Positions 28,013 to 37,197 of a stretch of 64,000 nucleotides of DNA are shown here, one piece after another. Position 1 is the stretch's first letter, and each line of letters starts with the position of its first letter. The stretch comes from Sphingobium sp. (GTDB lineage Bacteria; Pseudomonadota; Alphaproteobacteria; Sphingomonadales; Sphingomonadaceae). The stretch spans positions 91,749-155,748 of the forward strand of contig QFQF01000007.1 of the NCBI GenBank assembly GCA_003248935.1, written 5' to 3'. Below the pieces are notes generated by a model. That model made no database searches and was not told the origin of the DNA. It saw only the letters and a list, made by a program, of their open reading frames with translations. The translations under genes and the position numbers were made by a program.

Positions 28013-29134
28013 ATGTCCCACCCCCAGCACATCCATGCCCGGGCGGCCGTCGTCCGCGAACGCGGCGGCCCCTTCTTCGTCGAGGACGTGGAGATCGCCG
28101 CCCCCCGCCCCACCGAAATACTGGTGCGGATCACCGCGACCGGCCTCTGCCACACGGACCTCATCGCGCGGGACCAGGAATATCCCGTTCCCCATCCGAT
28201 CGTCCTGGGACATGAGGGCGCGGGCATCGTCGAGCGGGTCGGCGAGAAGGTGGAGAAGGTCGCGGTCGGCGACCATGTCGTACTGACGTTCCTCTCCTGC
28301 GGCCATTGCCCCGCCTGCGCGGCGGACACGCCGACCTATTGCGCCGACATCTTCCCGCTTTGCTTCGGTGGCGCGCGCCCCGACGGCAGTTCCGCCGTCA
28401 GTCAGGGGGACGATACGCTGCATGCCCATTTCTTCGGGCAATCCTCGCTCGCCACCTTCGCCATCGCCGACGAACGCAACGTCGTGAAAGTGCGCCGGGA
28501 TGCGCCGCTCGACCTGCTGGGTCCGCTCGGCTGCGGCATACAGACGGGTGCCGGGGTCGTCCTGAACGTGCTGGAGCCCGCGCCCGGACAGTCGATCGCC
28601 ATCTTCGGCGCGGGTGCCGTGGGGCTGAGCGCGGTCATGGCCGCGCATCTCTATGGCTGCAATCCGATCATCGTCGTCGACAGGAACGAGGGGCGGCTCG
28701 CGCTCGCACGGGAACTGGGCGCCCACCGGACGATCAACGCGGCAAGCGAGGATGTGGCAACCGCCATCCGGGCGGCCACGGACGGCAAGGGCGCCGCCTG
28801 CTCGGTCGAGGCGACCGGGCGCGCAGAAGTGGTGCGGATGGCCATCGACACGCTCGCGACACGCGGCACCTGCGCCATCGTCGGTGCGCCGCCTGTCGGC
28901 ACGGACGGCAGCTTCGACATCACCGACGTCATGGTCGGTGGCAAGACGATCCGCGGCGTGGTGGAGGGCGACAGTCAGCCGGACCTGTTCATCCCCCGCC
29001 TGGTCGACCTGTTCATGGATGGGAAGTTCCCGATCGACCGTCTCGTGCGCCACTATCCGCTCGATGACATCAACCGCGCCGTGGCCGACGCCGAGGCGGG
29101 TACCGTGATCAAGCCGATCATCACGATGACGTGA
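28013..29134 (+). CDS. Zinc-dependent aryl-alcohol dehydrogenase (XylB-like)
   Basis: A 373-residue medium-chain alcohol dehydrogenase. The catalytic zinc ligands are in TGLCHTDLIA and LGHEGAGIVE, and structural-zinc cysteines in LSCGHCPACAADTPTYC. The NAD motif is IAIFGAGAVGLSAV. LGCGIQTGAGVVLNVL is typical of benzyl-alcohol dehydrogenases. It should convert an aryl alcohol to the aldehyde used by the upstream aldehyde dehydrogenase. The start MSHPQHIHA has GGAG 9 bp upstream. A 10-bp imperfect stem at 27930-27961 lies between the two genes. Confidence 0.88.
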   Translation: MSHPQHIHARAAVVRERGGPFFVEDVEIAAPRPTEILVRITATGLCHTDLIARDQEYPVPHPIVLGHEGAGIVERVGEKVEKVAVGDHVVLTFLSCGHCPACAADTPTYCADIFPLCFGGARPDGSSAVSQGDDTLHAHFFGQSSLATFAIADERNVVKVRRDAPLDLLGPLGCGIQTGAGVVLNVLEPAPGQSIAIFGAGAVGLSAVMAAHLYGCNPIIVVDRNEGRLALARELGAHRTINAASEDVATAIRAATDGKGAACSVEATGRAEVVRMAIDTLATRGTCAIVGAPPVGTDGSFDITDVMVGGKTIRGVVEGDSQPDLFIPRLVDLFMDGKFPIDRLVRHYPLDDINRAVADAEAGTVIKPIITMT

Positions 29135-29203
29135 GGATGGCCATGCGGCGCGGCAACCGCTATGCTCGGTCGCCACACCGTTTCCGATTGATCCCGCGCG
29201 CGC

Positions 29204-29881
29204 ATGACCATGCACATTCTTCTGGTCGAGGATGACGACCAGCTGCAGCAGCAGCTGGTCGCACAGCTTTCGCAGTTCGGGCACGAGGTGCAGACCGCCG
29301 GTGACGGGCGGGACGCGATCGCCCTGATCGGCCAGCGATCGTTCGACATCGTGATCCTCGACTGGATGCTGCCCGGTGTCGACGGCATCACCGTCCTGCG
29401 CCAGATGCGCGAAGGGGGCATGAACGTGCCCGTGCTGATGCTGACCGCACTCGGGCAGGTGTTCGACAAGGTGGAAGGGTTCGATGCCGGGGCCGACGAT
29501 TATGTCGTCAAGCCGGTCGATCCGCTGGAGCTCAACGCCCGTCTGCACGCGCTGGTGCGGGCGCGGCGCGCCAATGACCAGGCCACCGACACGATCAGCG
29601 CGGGGGACATCGTTATCAGCCCCTCTCGCCTGCGGGCATGGCGCGACGGCCAGCCGCTGAACCTCTCGCAGACCGAATTCAAGCTGCTGCTCGAACTGGC
29701 GCGTAACGCGGGCATGGTCGTCACCCGCCCGATGCTGATCGAGCGGATCTGGGGACATGACCTGGTGCCGACGACCAACATCATCGACGCGCATATCCGC
29801 CACCTGCGCGTGAAGCTGCTGGAATTTGGCGACGACCCGATCGGCACGCAGCGCGGCATGGGCTATCTGCTGCGCGCATGA
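29204..29881 (+). CDS. OmpR-family response regulator
   Basis: A 225-residue response regulator. The receiver domain has the acidic pocket (VEDDDQ), the phospho-acceptor Asp53 (IVILDWMLPG) and the Lys in YVVKPVDPLEL. The C-terminal winged helix (LNLSQTEFKLLLELARN, IIDAHIRHLRVKL, IGTQRGMGYLLR) is of the OmpR/PhoB class. It overlaps the kinase gene by four bases and lies 69 bp after the alcohol dehydrogenase on the same strand. It may be transcribed with the catabolic operon or from its own promoter. Confidence 0.92.
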   Translation: MTMHILLVEDDDQLQQQLVAQLSQFGHEVQTAGDGRDAIALIGQRSFDIVILDWMLPGVDGITVLRQMREGGMNVPVLMLTALGQVFDKVEGFDAGADDYVVKPVDPLELNARLHALVRARRANDQATDTISAGDIVISPSRLRAWRDGQPLNLSQTEFKLLLELARNAGMVVTRPMLIERIWGHDLVPTTNIIDAHIRHLRVKLLEFGDDPIGTQRGMGYLLRA

Positions 29882-31227
29882 CCGGTCGCCTGCAATCGCT
29901 GCGCGGGCTGACGATCGCCTTCCTTGTCCTGTTCCTGACGGTCACGGCGCTCGCGGGCCTGGGCACCTATTTCGCGACGCTCTCGATGATGAACGCTCTG
30001 GTCGACAAGCGGATCGAGACCGAGAGCCACGCCCTGGCGCCGGCCGGAATGGTAGTGGCGCGGGAGGCACTGCAACGCCGCATCCGGGAATTGACGGGCC
30101 AGCGGGAGACCGGCGATCTCGGCCTGCTCCTGACCGACGTCACCGGCCGGGCGATCGCCGGTAACAGCCGCTTCACGCGCGCGCTGCCGCTCGGCTTTTC
30201 GTCGCTCAACCGGCGGGACCGGATCCAGGGGCTCAGTTCCGGGCGTGTGCTGGTGCGGGAGGTGGGTGACGGCATGCGCCTTGCGGTGTTCGCCGAGACA
30301 GAGCCGATCGACGATTATTTCGCGGAACGGCGGCGCATCTATCTGGCCGGTTTCGGCGCCATCGTCGTCGTCGTCATATCGGGCCTGCTCCTGTTCCGGC
30401 GGTTGGTCGGACAACGGATCGAACAGACGCGGATGACGGCGGAGTCGATCATCGAGGGCGACCTGTCGCGCCGCGTGCCGTTGACCGGGGACGGAGGGGA
30501 ATTCGACCGGCAGGCGGCGGCGTTCAACCGGATGCTTGACCGCATGGGCATTCTGATGGGGGAAATCCGCAACGTCTCCAACGATATCTCGCACGAACTG
30601 CGCACGCCGCTGGCGCGGCTCCGCAACAACCTTTCGCTCCTCGAACAGCGCGACGAGGCGGCACCGGTCCGCGCGCAGCTGGCACTTGCCACCGCCCAGG
30701 CGGACGAGCTGCTCGCGACCTTCAGTGCGATGCTGCGGATCGCCGAGATCGAAAGTGGATCGCGCCGGGCGGGCTTCCGTCCGCTCGCACTCGACACGCT
30801 GGTTACGGAGATGGTCGAAATGGTGCGCGCCCTTGCGGACGAGGAGCAGCGGCATGTCATTCCCGGCCCGTGCGATCGGGTAACACTGTCCGGCGACCGC
30901 CAGCTTCTGTCGCAGATGCTGCTCAATCTGCTGGAAAATGCCGTGCGGCACGCGCCGTCGGGCACGGATGTGCATGTTTCCGCCAGACGGCGGGGCGGTT
31001 CAGCCGTGATCACCGTCAGCGACAACGGACCCGGCATCCCTGTCGACCAGCGCCCCGTCGTGATGCGGCGGTTTGGCAGGACGGAAGAGGGCACGCGACG
31101 ATCCGGTCATGGGCTGGGTCTCCCGCTCGCCGACGCGATCGTCCGGCTGCACCACGGCACGCTGGCGCTGGAGGATGCAAGACCGGGCCTGCGCGTCGTC
31201 GTCACGCTGCCGATCCACGCCGCATAA
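29878..31227 (+). CDS. Sensor histidine kinase
   Basis: A 449-residue membrane kinase. One transmembrane helix lies near residues 10-33 and a second near 153-175, with a ~120-residue periplasmic sensor region between. A HAMP domain follows, then the H-box with His239 (NDISHELRTPLARL). The ATPase domain has NLLENAVRHAP (N box) and VSDNGPGIP and GHGLGLPLADAI (G boxes). It forms a pair with the overlapping response regulator. The signal is unknown. Confidence 0.92.
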   Translation: MTGRLQSLRGLTIAFLVLFLTVTALAGLGTYFATLSMMNALVDKRIETESHALAPAGMVVAREALQRRIRELTGQRETGDLGLLLTDVTGRAIAGNSRFTRALPLGFSSLNRRDRIQGLSSGRVLVREVGDGMRLAVFAETEPIDDYFAERRRIYLAGFGAIVVVVISGLLLFRRLVGQRIEQTRMTAESIIEGDLSRRVPLTGDGGEFDRQAAAFNRMLDRMGILMGEIRNVSNDISHELRTPLARLRNNLSLLEQRDEAAPVRAQLALATAQADELLATFSAMLRIAEIESGSRRAGFRPLALDTLVTEMVEMVRALADEEQRHVIPGPCDRVTLSGDRQLLSQMLLNLLENAVRHAPSGTDVHVSARRRGGSAVITVSDNGPGIPVDQRPVVMRRFGRTEEGTRRSGHGLGLPLADAIVRLHHGTLALEDARPGLRVVVTLPIHAA

Positions 31228-31229
31228 AA

Positions 31230-31261
31230 GACCGGCGTGACGGGGGTCCGTCACGCCGGTC
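31230..31261 (-). terminator. Hairpin terminator between kinase and TonB-receptor genes
   Basis: GACCGGCGTGACG and CGTCACGCCGGTC form a perfect 13-bp stem with a 6-nt loop. Read on the minus strand the stem is followed by TTTTATG, so it looks like an intrinsic terminator for the receptor gene. The kinase gene ends 2 bp before the stem, so it may act on both strands. Confidence 0.8.
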
Positions 31262-31283
31262 GAGGTCGCCATGGTCTGTTCGA

Positions 31284-33788
31284 TCAGAACTTGATGGATG
31301 CGTCGACGCCAAAGGTACGCGGCGCATTGAAGTTGCCGTAGTCGCCCAGGATGTTGTTGACGCTGCCGGCCGTCACGCTGGTCGTCGGCGCACCGGGCAG
31401 GCTGTTCGACGGGTCGCGGCGATAGACATACTGCTTGTCGAAGAGGTTGCGGCCCCATGCGCTGACCGTCAGCATCCGGCCATAGCCCACGTCGACGTCG
31501 GCGAGCGAGATGCGGCCGTTGAAGATCACGGACGCGTCGTTCTTCGTCGCATACTGGTCGAAGGCCTGCGTCGCCTGCGAATAGTTGCCGTCGAGGTGGA
31601 AACGCACCTTCGTCTCGCCGCCGCCGACCGGCAGCGCATAGTCGATCGATCCGCTTGCCGCATTGCGCGGCGTGAACACGATGTAAAAGCGCTGGAGCAC
31701 CGTCGTGGAGAGGCCGCCGGCGGTGTAGGTGATCGGGACCAGCGGGATCTTCGTATAGGTGTAGGCGTAGGACGCGTTCAGCGTCAGGCCTTCGACCGGA
31801 TTGACGGTCAGGTCCGCCTCGACGCCGCGAATCTTTGTCGTGCCCGGCGCATTGATCGTGACGAGGTTGTTGAAGCTGCCGGTCGCCGTCACCTGGATCG
31901 AACTGATGTCGACCTGGCTGTCCTTGCGGTCCATGATGTAACCGGCGAGGTTGAAGCGGGCGCGCTTGTCCCAGAAGTCCGACTTCAGGCCGACTTCGTA
32001 GGACTTCACGTCCTCCGGATCGAACGCCTGATAGTTGGACGTGCGCGAACTGGCGCCGCCCGCACGATAGCCGGTCGCATATTTGGCGTAGACATGGACG
32101 TCGTTGCTGACGTCATAGGCGACCGTCGCCATCGGGTTGAAGCGGTTCCACGTCTCGTCGAGCGGCTGGTAGCCGTTGGTCGCTGCCGCCGCTGTGTTGA
32201 TGTCGTAGTTGATGTTGCGCGAATAGTGCAGCACGCCCTTCTTCTTGTCGTGCGTATAGCGCCCGCCGACGGTGACGTGCAGCGCATCGGTCGCGTTCCA
32301 GGTCAGCTGGCCGTAGGCGGCATAGCTCTTCGACCAGACCTCCGACGCGCGGTCGATCGAGCGGCAGCCGATTTCCGAACCGAAGCCACCCGAACCGGTG
32401 CAGGGGTTCAGCACCACATAGGAATAGCCGCTCGTCTGCCCGGCGGTCGTATAGCCGACGATCGCATTGGAGTTCGGCGTTGCCGCGTCGTCGCTGACAT
32501 GTTCGTTGAAATAATAGAGCCCGGCGACGTAATCGATGCTGGAGATCGTGCCCACCGCCTGCAATTCCTGACTGAACTGGCGCTGGCGCAGATCGGCAAG
32601 GCTGTAGCGGCTGAAGTTACAGGCCGAGCCGGTGCAGCCTGGCGCCACCACGGGCACACGATGCGCACCGCCGGAATTGTCCCACTGGGTGGCGTCGACG
32701 CCACGCCATGCGGTGATCGAGCGCAACTCGATTTCCGGCGAGGCGGTCCACTTGAGGACGTTGGTGAAACCGTGCGTCTTGTCGATGCTCGGCTGCTGCG
32801 GCACGCCGATATCTGCCACCTTCATCCGGGTGTCGCCGTTGACGACGACGCCGGGCATCAGCGGCTTCACCGTGCCGGTCAGGTTGGTGTAGGCCGTGCC
32901 CGGCAGCGTGCAGGCGGCGTGCGAGGCCTGGGTACCGGCGCCGCAGCCATAGGGATTGTAGTTCAGCAGCTGACTGTAGAACGGCGTGTTGGCGTCCCGC
33001 GCGACATCATAGGAGAAGTCGTTGGTGATCGTGTCGGTCGGCTGCCAGCGGACCGCCGCGCGCAGGCCGCGCCGGTCGTAATAGTTCCAACCGGTCTGGC
33101 TATCGAGCGGGTTCTTGGTGGTCGCGTCCTGATGCTGGACCACGCCGTCCAGCTTGACGCTGAAACCGGCGACCTTGGGCAGGTCGATGTGGAAGTCGCC
33201 GTTGCGGCCGCCATAATTGCCGATACCCGCCTCGATGCGGCCGCCGAACTCGCCGGTGGGGGCTCTCGTGACGATGCTGAGCGCGCCGCCTTCGGTATTG
33301 CGGCCGAACAATGTTCCCTGCGGGCCCTTGAGCACCTCGACCCGCTCGACGTCGAACAGGGCGGCGTTGAGGCCGTGCTGGCGGCCGAGATAGACGCCGT
33401 CGACATAGATGCCCACGCCCTGCTCGCGCGCGGGCTGGTTGGCGTCCAGCGGTACGATGCCGCGAATGCCGATGGTGAGCGCGCTCTGGCGCGCCTCGAA
33501 CGTCGCGACGCGCAACGACGGCACCGCGCCGTCGGCCAGATCATACAGGCTCTGGACGTGGCGGTCCTTCAGCGCCTCCGTGCTCATGACCGCCATGGCG
33601 ATCGGCGTATCCTGAAGGTTGGTCTCGCGCTTCGTCGCGGTGACGACGATCTCACCCAGCCCCGCGTCCGCCGCAGGTGCCTCGACTGGAACCTGCGACG
33701 CCTGATCCTGCGCGAAGGCAGTCGACGCGCCAAAGCTCGCCAGGGCGGAACTGCCAAGCAGCACCGCGCGCATGAATTGATTTAACAT
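31284..33788 (-). CDS. TonB-dependent receptor (near Rieske module)
   Basis: An 834-residue outer-membrane receptor. It has a signal peptide ending TAFAQD, a TonB-box-like segment (GEIVVTATKRETNLQ), the plug (IGIRGIVPLDANQ, GVGIYVDGVYLGRQ, VEVLKGPQGTLFGRNTEGGALSI) and a barrel ending in Phe (VDASIKF). It is convergent with the two-component genes. A role in uptake of the aromatic substrate is inferred from position only. The 5' region carries no copy of the 17-bp operator found around the downstream catabolic block. Confidence 0.9.
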   Translation of the reverse strand: MLNQFMRAVLLGSSALASFGASTAFAQDQASQVPVEAPAADAGLGEIVVTATKRETNLQDTPIAMAVMSTEALKDRHVQSLYDLADGAVPSLRVATFEARQSALTIGIRGIVPLDANQPAREQGVGIYVDGVYLGRQHGLNAALFDVERVEVLKGPQGTLFGRNTEGGALSIVTRAPTGEFGGRIEAGIGNYGGRNGDFHIDLPKVAGFSVKLDGVVQHQDATTKNPLDSQTGWNYYDRRGLRAAVRWQPTDTITNDFSYDVARDANTPFYSQLLNYNPYGCGAGTQASHAACTLPGTAYTNLTGTVKPLMPGVVVNGDTRMKVADIGVPQQPSIDKTHGFTNVLKWTASPEIELRSITAWRGVDATQWDNSGGAHRVPVVAPGCTGSACNFSRYSLADLRQRQFSQELQAVGTISSIDYVAGLYYFNEHVSDDAATPNSNAIVGYTTAGQTSGYSYVVLNPCTGSGGFGSEIGCRSIDRASEVWSKSYAAYGQLTWNATDALHVTVGGRYTHDKKKGVLHYSRNINYDINTAAAATNGYQPLDETWNRFNPMATVAYDVSNDVHVYAKYATGYRAGGASSRTSNYQAFDPEDVKSYEVGLKSDFWDKRARFNLAGYIMDRKDSQVDISSIQVTATGSFNNLVTINAPGTTKIRGVEADLTVNPVEGLTLNASYAYTYTKIPLVPITYTAGGLSTTVLQRFYIVFTPRNAASGSIDYALPVGGGETKVRFHLDGNYSQATQAFDQYATKNDASVIFNGRISLADVDVGYGRMLTVSAWGRNLFDKQYVYRRDPSNSLPGAPTTSVTAGSVNNILGDYGNFNAPRTFGVDASIKF

Positions 33789-34052
33789 GATGAAATAACG
33801 CCCCTTTTTCGATTCGCTCAGGTCTGGGGCGGCTGATATGGCACCAACAAGACAGTTCGATTTAAGATTGAAGACAGGACGATCCGGAGATCTTCATCTT
33901 CATTTCATTTTCGGAACAAGCACCTAGAAACACGATAGGATTCCGGCGGCCTCGGCAGGGAAAATATTTGTTGCGCGCGCACAATGTGGCGCGGCTTTTT
34001 CGTGTCAACCATCACTACGCGAGGATCGCCCGCCTCGTCCACTCCGCCAGAC

Positions 34053-34086
34053 AGAAAAGGCCCCGGAGCATCGCTGCTCCAGGACC
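34053..34086 (-). terminator. Intrinsic terminator of the 988-aa TonB receptor gene
   Basis: On the minus strand GGTCCTGGAGCA pairs with TGCTCCGGGGCC (12 bp, two G-U pairs) around a GCGA loop, followed by TTTTCTGTC. This lies 28 bp past the stop of the receptor gene. The rest of the 325-bp interval 33789-34113 contains the 5' region of the upstream-facing receptor gene and no gene I can support. Confidence 0.8.
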
Positions 34087-34113
34087 AGTTTCCGTGCGAC
34101 CCTTGGGAGGGGG

Positions 34114-37080
34114 TTACATTTTCACGCGCAGGCCGACGGAGACCATGCGGCCGATCGGGTTCGACACGAAGCCGTTATAGCCCCATGCCCCGCCCAGGAT
34201 GCCGGCGGTGTTGCCGTTGTAGAAGGGCGGCTTCTTGTCGAGGACATTCTGGGCGTCGACATAGATCTGCCAACCCCGGGTGAAGCCCTCGCCCTGGAAC
34301 TCATATTGCAAGTGCAGGTCGAACGTGTCGTTGGCCTTGACCTTGTCGCCGCCACCGACCGGATTACCCGCCGCATTGACCTGAATCGGTACCACTGTGG
34401 TACTGATCCAGTTATGATAGGAACCGGTATGGTTCCAGAACAGATCGGCCGACAAGCCGTTCTTCGACCAGCCGAACTGTGCGCGGTTCTTGAACTGCAC
34501 GGAGGGGAAGGTCGTGTTGTAGCCCGACGTGTTGAGGATGCTGAAATCCGTGCCACCGCCGAAATTCTGCCGGAACTTCGTGAAATAGGTGAAGCCCGTA
34601 CCCACGACGAAATTGCCGAGTTCACCGATTTCGGTCCGATAGTTGAACTGACCGTCGATGCCCTGAACGGTGAGGTTCAGCGCGTTGCGGGCGCTCTGGT
34701 CGATCAGGAAGTAGACCTGCGGCGGGATTGCACCGGACACCGTCGCGCCGTTGGCGATATTGGCAAACTCATCGATCTGCGCCTGCGAACAGGTCTGCGG
34801 ACAGATGGTGAGCAGGTTGCGCAGACCCGCCGAGTTCACGATCGCGCTCGGGCTCGGTGACGAAACGCCGCCGATGAACTTGTTGTGGAAATAGGTGAAG
34901 GCAGCCGTGAACCCGGGCAGGAAGCGCGGCGCCAGATCGATGCCCGCCGACCAGCTACGTCCCTTTTGCGGCGTCATGTTGGAAAAGCCGCCGCCGAGCT
35001 GCCGCCGCATGCCCTGAACCGCCGGGGTGCCGATGGTGCAGGTGGTGGCGTTGCACTGTACGCCGGGGATGTTCACGACGTCGGGATAGTTGGCGATCGG
35101 CACGGCGATCTGCGTGCCGTTCACACCGACGCTGCCCGATGCATAGAGATAGCCCTGCGTGGGGTCGCCGATGACCGCGGTCGGCGGCGCCACGAACGCG
35201 CGGGAATAGTTGCCGCGCAGCTTGACGCCGGCCACCGGTTCCCAGTTCGCCGCGAACTTCGGATTGGTGGTCGACCCCACGTCGCTGTAGCTGTCGTAGC
35301 GTCCCGAGATGCTGAGATCGAGGCTGTGTGCGAGCGGTATCTCCATATCCGGCGAGATGACCGGGATATAGAGTTCGGCGTAGAGCGACTTCACGTCGCG
35401 CTTGTAGTTGTAGACGCGGAAGTTGGAGCCTGTGGTGGTCGGTCCGGTATTGTTGGAACCGGAAATCTTCTGGGTCTGCTCATACCAGAGATATTCGCCG
35501 CCGACGGCGACCTTCAGCTTGCCCGCGGGCAAGCTGAACAGCGCGCCGTTCAGGTCCAGCTTCATCTGGTTGAACGTGTTGTAGTTCGTGTTCTCGCTGT
35601 TGTTGCGATAGAGCGAGCGGATGACGGCTTCCGAGGTTCGGTTCGTGCCGTCGAACGGCCGCCACACGTCGAGCGCGTTCGCGGTCGTCAGCGGCAGGTT
35701 GAGCGCGATGACGTTCTGGCCCGGAATGTTGGTCGCCGTCGTGCTGCCGCTCAACTGCGACGTGCCGTTCAGCGCCAGCAGGGCGCAGGAGGAGCAGAAG
35801 CCGTTGATGGTGTTGAGCGCCGAGCGATTCCAGCCGAAGGCGTCGCTGAACGTCAGGGTCCACTCGTCATTGACGCGATATTCGGCAACGGCCGTCGAGT
35901 AGATCGAGTCCGACTGCGATTCCGACTCGCCGTAATCTGCGTCGGGCAGCAAGGCGAGCCAGCTCACCGTCTGCTGCGTGGCGCCCGGCGCACCGGCCGG
36001 CGCCACGTAAAACGGGTTGATCTGGCCGCCCCTGCCCGAACCGGGACCGAACACCGTCGCGTTCGTCAGGCCGCCCGGCCCGAAGTCGTTGTGCGTCTCC
36101 TGGCGGTTGTAGTTCAGCATCGCCGTGACGGTGAACTTGTCGGAGAAGTCGTTCGTCACCTTGATCATCGCGTTCGCGCGGAACTGCGAAGGCAGCAGAT
36201 TGGCGTAGATCGAGTTGTTGCAGGGCGCATTGGCCTGCGTATTGGCGACGGTCGATGTCGCGCTGGGCGACAGGAACACGCCGCTGACACCCGGCGCCAC
36301 GATCGTCGCGGGGCTGCACTGATAGCTGTTGGTGTTGGTGCCGCCGACCGGGCGATAGTCACCCAGGCTGGAGAAGCTGCGGTCCTTGTTCTTCAGTTCG
36401 GACTGATCGGAATAGGAACCGGCGACATAGACGCCGCCCGTGTCCCACTTCTTGCCCCAGATGAAGTTGAAGTTGGTGTTATGGTATTTGTCGGCAAAGC
36501 CCGCCTGGGCGTTCGCCTCGAACCCGTCGAAGGTGCGGCGGGTGATGAAGTTGACCACACCCGCGACTGCGTCCGAACCGTAGACCGACGATGCGCCGTC
36601 GGCGAGAACCTCGACCCGCTGGATCGCGCTGACCGGAATGATGTTGGGGTCGGTCTGGGCGAACTGCGTACCGCCACCCGGGAGGCGCAGACCGTCCAGA
36701 ATCACCAGCGTGGTGTTGGACGACGATCCCGCAAGGCTGTGAATCTGCGGCGAGTAATAGGAGTAGGCGTTCTCGCCCTGCGCCACCGAACCGGCGGTGG
36801 AGATCGACGGCACCGTGTTCACCAGTTGCGACACGTTGACCGGCGCGACCTTCTCGATCGTCTCCTGACCGACCGAGATCAGGTTCGAACCGACCGGCGC
36901 GACGCCGCGAATGGCCGAACCCGTGACGACGATGTCGGTGTCGGCAACGGACTGGCTGCTCTGCGGCGGCAGGGCGATCGCGGAATTGTCCTGTGCGAAT
37001 GCGGGCTGGCCGGCGACCATCACCGCCGCGATGGCGATCAGCGAACTGTTCAATCGTGTGGGTAGAAACGCTCCCAACAT
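34114..37080 (-). CDS. Large TonB-dependent receptor of the GntR-linked catabolic block
   Basis: A 988-residue outer-membrane receptor of a different subgroup from the two others in this window. It has a signal peptide ending PAFAQD, a TonB-box-like segment (DIVVTGSAIRGVAP), and a plug with LVILDGLRLPGGG and VEVLADGASSVYGSDAVAGVVNF, typical of the longer sphingomonad receptors. The barrel ends VSVGLRVKM. A copy of the 17-bp operator lies 28 bp upstream of the start, and the gene has its own terminator. It probably imports the substrate of the adjacent pathway. Confidence 0.92.
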   Translation of the reverse strand: MLGAFLPTRLNSSLIAIAAVMVAGQPAFAQDNSAIALPPQSSQSVADTDIVVTGSAIRGVAPVGSNLISVGQETIEKVAPVNVSQLVNTVPSISTAGSVAQGENAYSYYSPQIHSLAGSSSNTTLVILDGLRLPGGGTQFAQTDPNIIPVSAIQRVEVLADGASSVYGSDAVAGVVNFITRRTFDGFEANAQAGFADKYHNTNFNFIWGKKWDTGGVYVAGSYSDQSELKNKDRSFSSLGDYRPVGGTNTNSYQCSPATIVAPGVSGVFLSPSATSTVANTQANAPCNNSIYANLLPSQFRANAMIKVTNDFSDKFTVTAMLNYNRQETHNDFGPGGLTNATVFGPGSGRGGQINPFYVAPAGAPGATQQTVSWLALLPDADYGESESQSDSIYSTAVAEYRVNDEWTLTFSDAFGWNRSALNTINGFCSSCALLALNGTSQLSGSTTATNIPGQNVIALNLPLTTANALDVWRPFDGTNRTSEAVIRSLYRNNSENTNYNTFNQMKLDLNGALFSLPAGKLKVAVGGEYLWYEQTQKISGSNNTGPTTTGSNFRVYNYKRDVKSLYAELYIPVISPDMEIPLAHSLDLSISGRYDSYSDVGSTTNPKFAANWEPVAGVKLRGNYSRAFVAPPTAVIGDPTQGYLYASGSVGVNGTQIAVPIANYPDVVNIPGVQCNATTCTIGTPAVQGMRRQLGGGFSNMTPQKGRSWSAGIDLAPRFLPGFTAAFTYFHNKFIGGVSSPSPSAIVNSAGLRNLLTICPQTCSQAQIDEFANIANGATVSGAIPPQVYFLIDQSARNALNLTVQGIDGQFNYRTEIGELGNFVVGTGFTYFTKFRQNFGGGTDFSILNTSGYNTTFPSVQFKNRAQFGWSKNGLSADLFWNHTGSYHNWISTTVVPIQVNAAGNPVGGGDKVKANDTFDLHLQYEFQGEGFTRGWQIYVDAQNVLDKKPPFYNGNTAGILGGAWGYNGFVSNPIGRMVSVGLRVKM

Positions 37081-37107
37081 CTTCCCTCTCCCTCTGTTTT
37101 TAAGAAT

Positions 37108-37124
37108 TTCATATACTATAGGAT
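37108..37124. promoter_or_regulatory. GntR operator site A (TonB receptor promoter)
   Basis: TTCATAT-ACT-ATAGGAT fits the 17-bp consensus WTCATAT-N3-ATATGAW with one mismatch in the right half. It is 28 bp upstream of the receptor start codon on the minus strand. The six copies of this motif are all in promoter regions of this block, so the binding protein is most likely the local FCD-GntR regulator. Confidence 0.65.
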
Positions 37125-37197
37125 TATGCGTGAATTTTACGGCTCTCCGGTTGATGCTCTCTCATCTTTCGGGATTGGTTCCGTTCCGCCGGCCGGT

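Noticed and set aside
30870..33785. 971-codon plus-strand frame opposite the TonB receptor gene.
   Set aside because: It spans a kinase gene end, a terminator and a complete receptor gene on the other strand, and has no recognisable domain.
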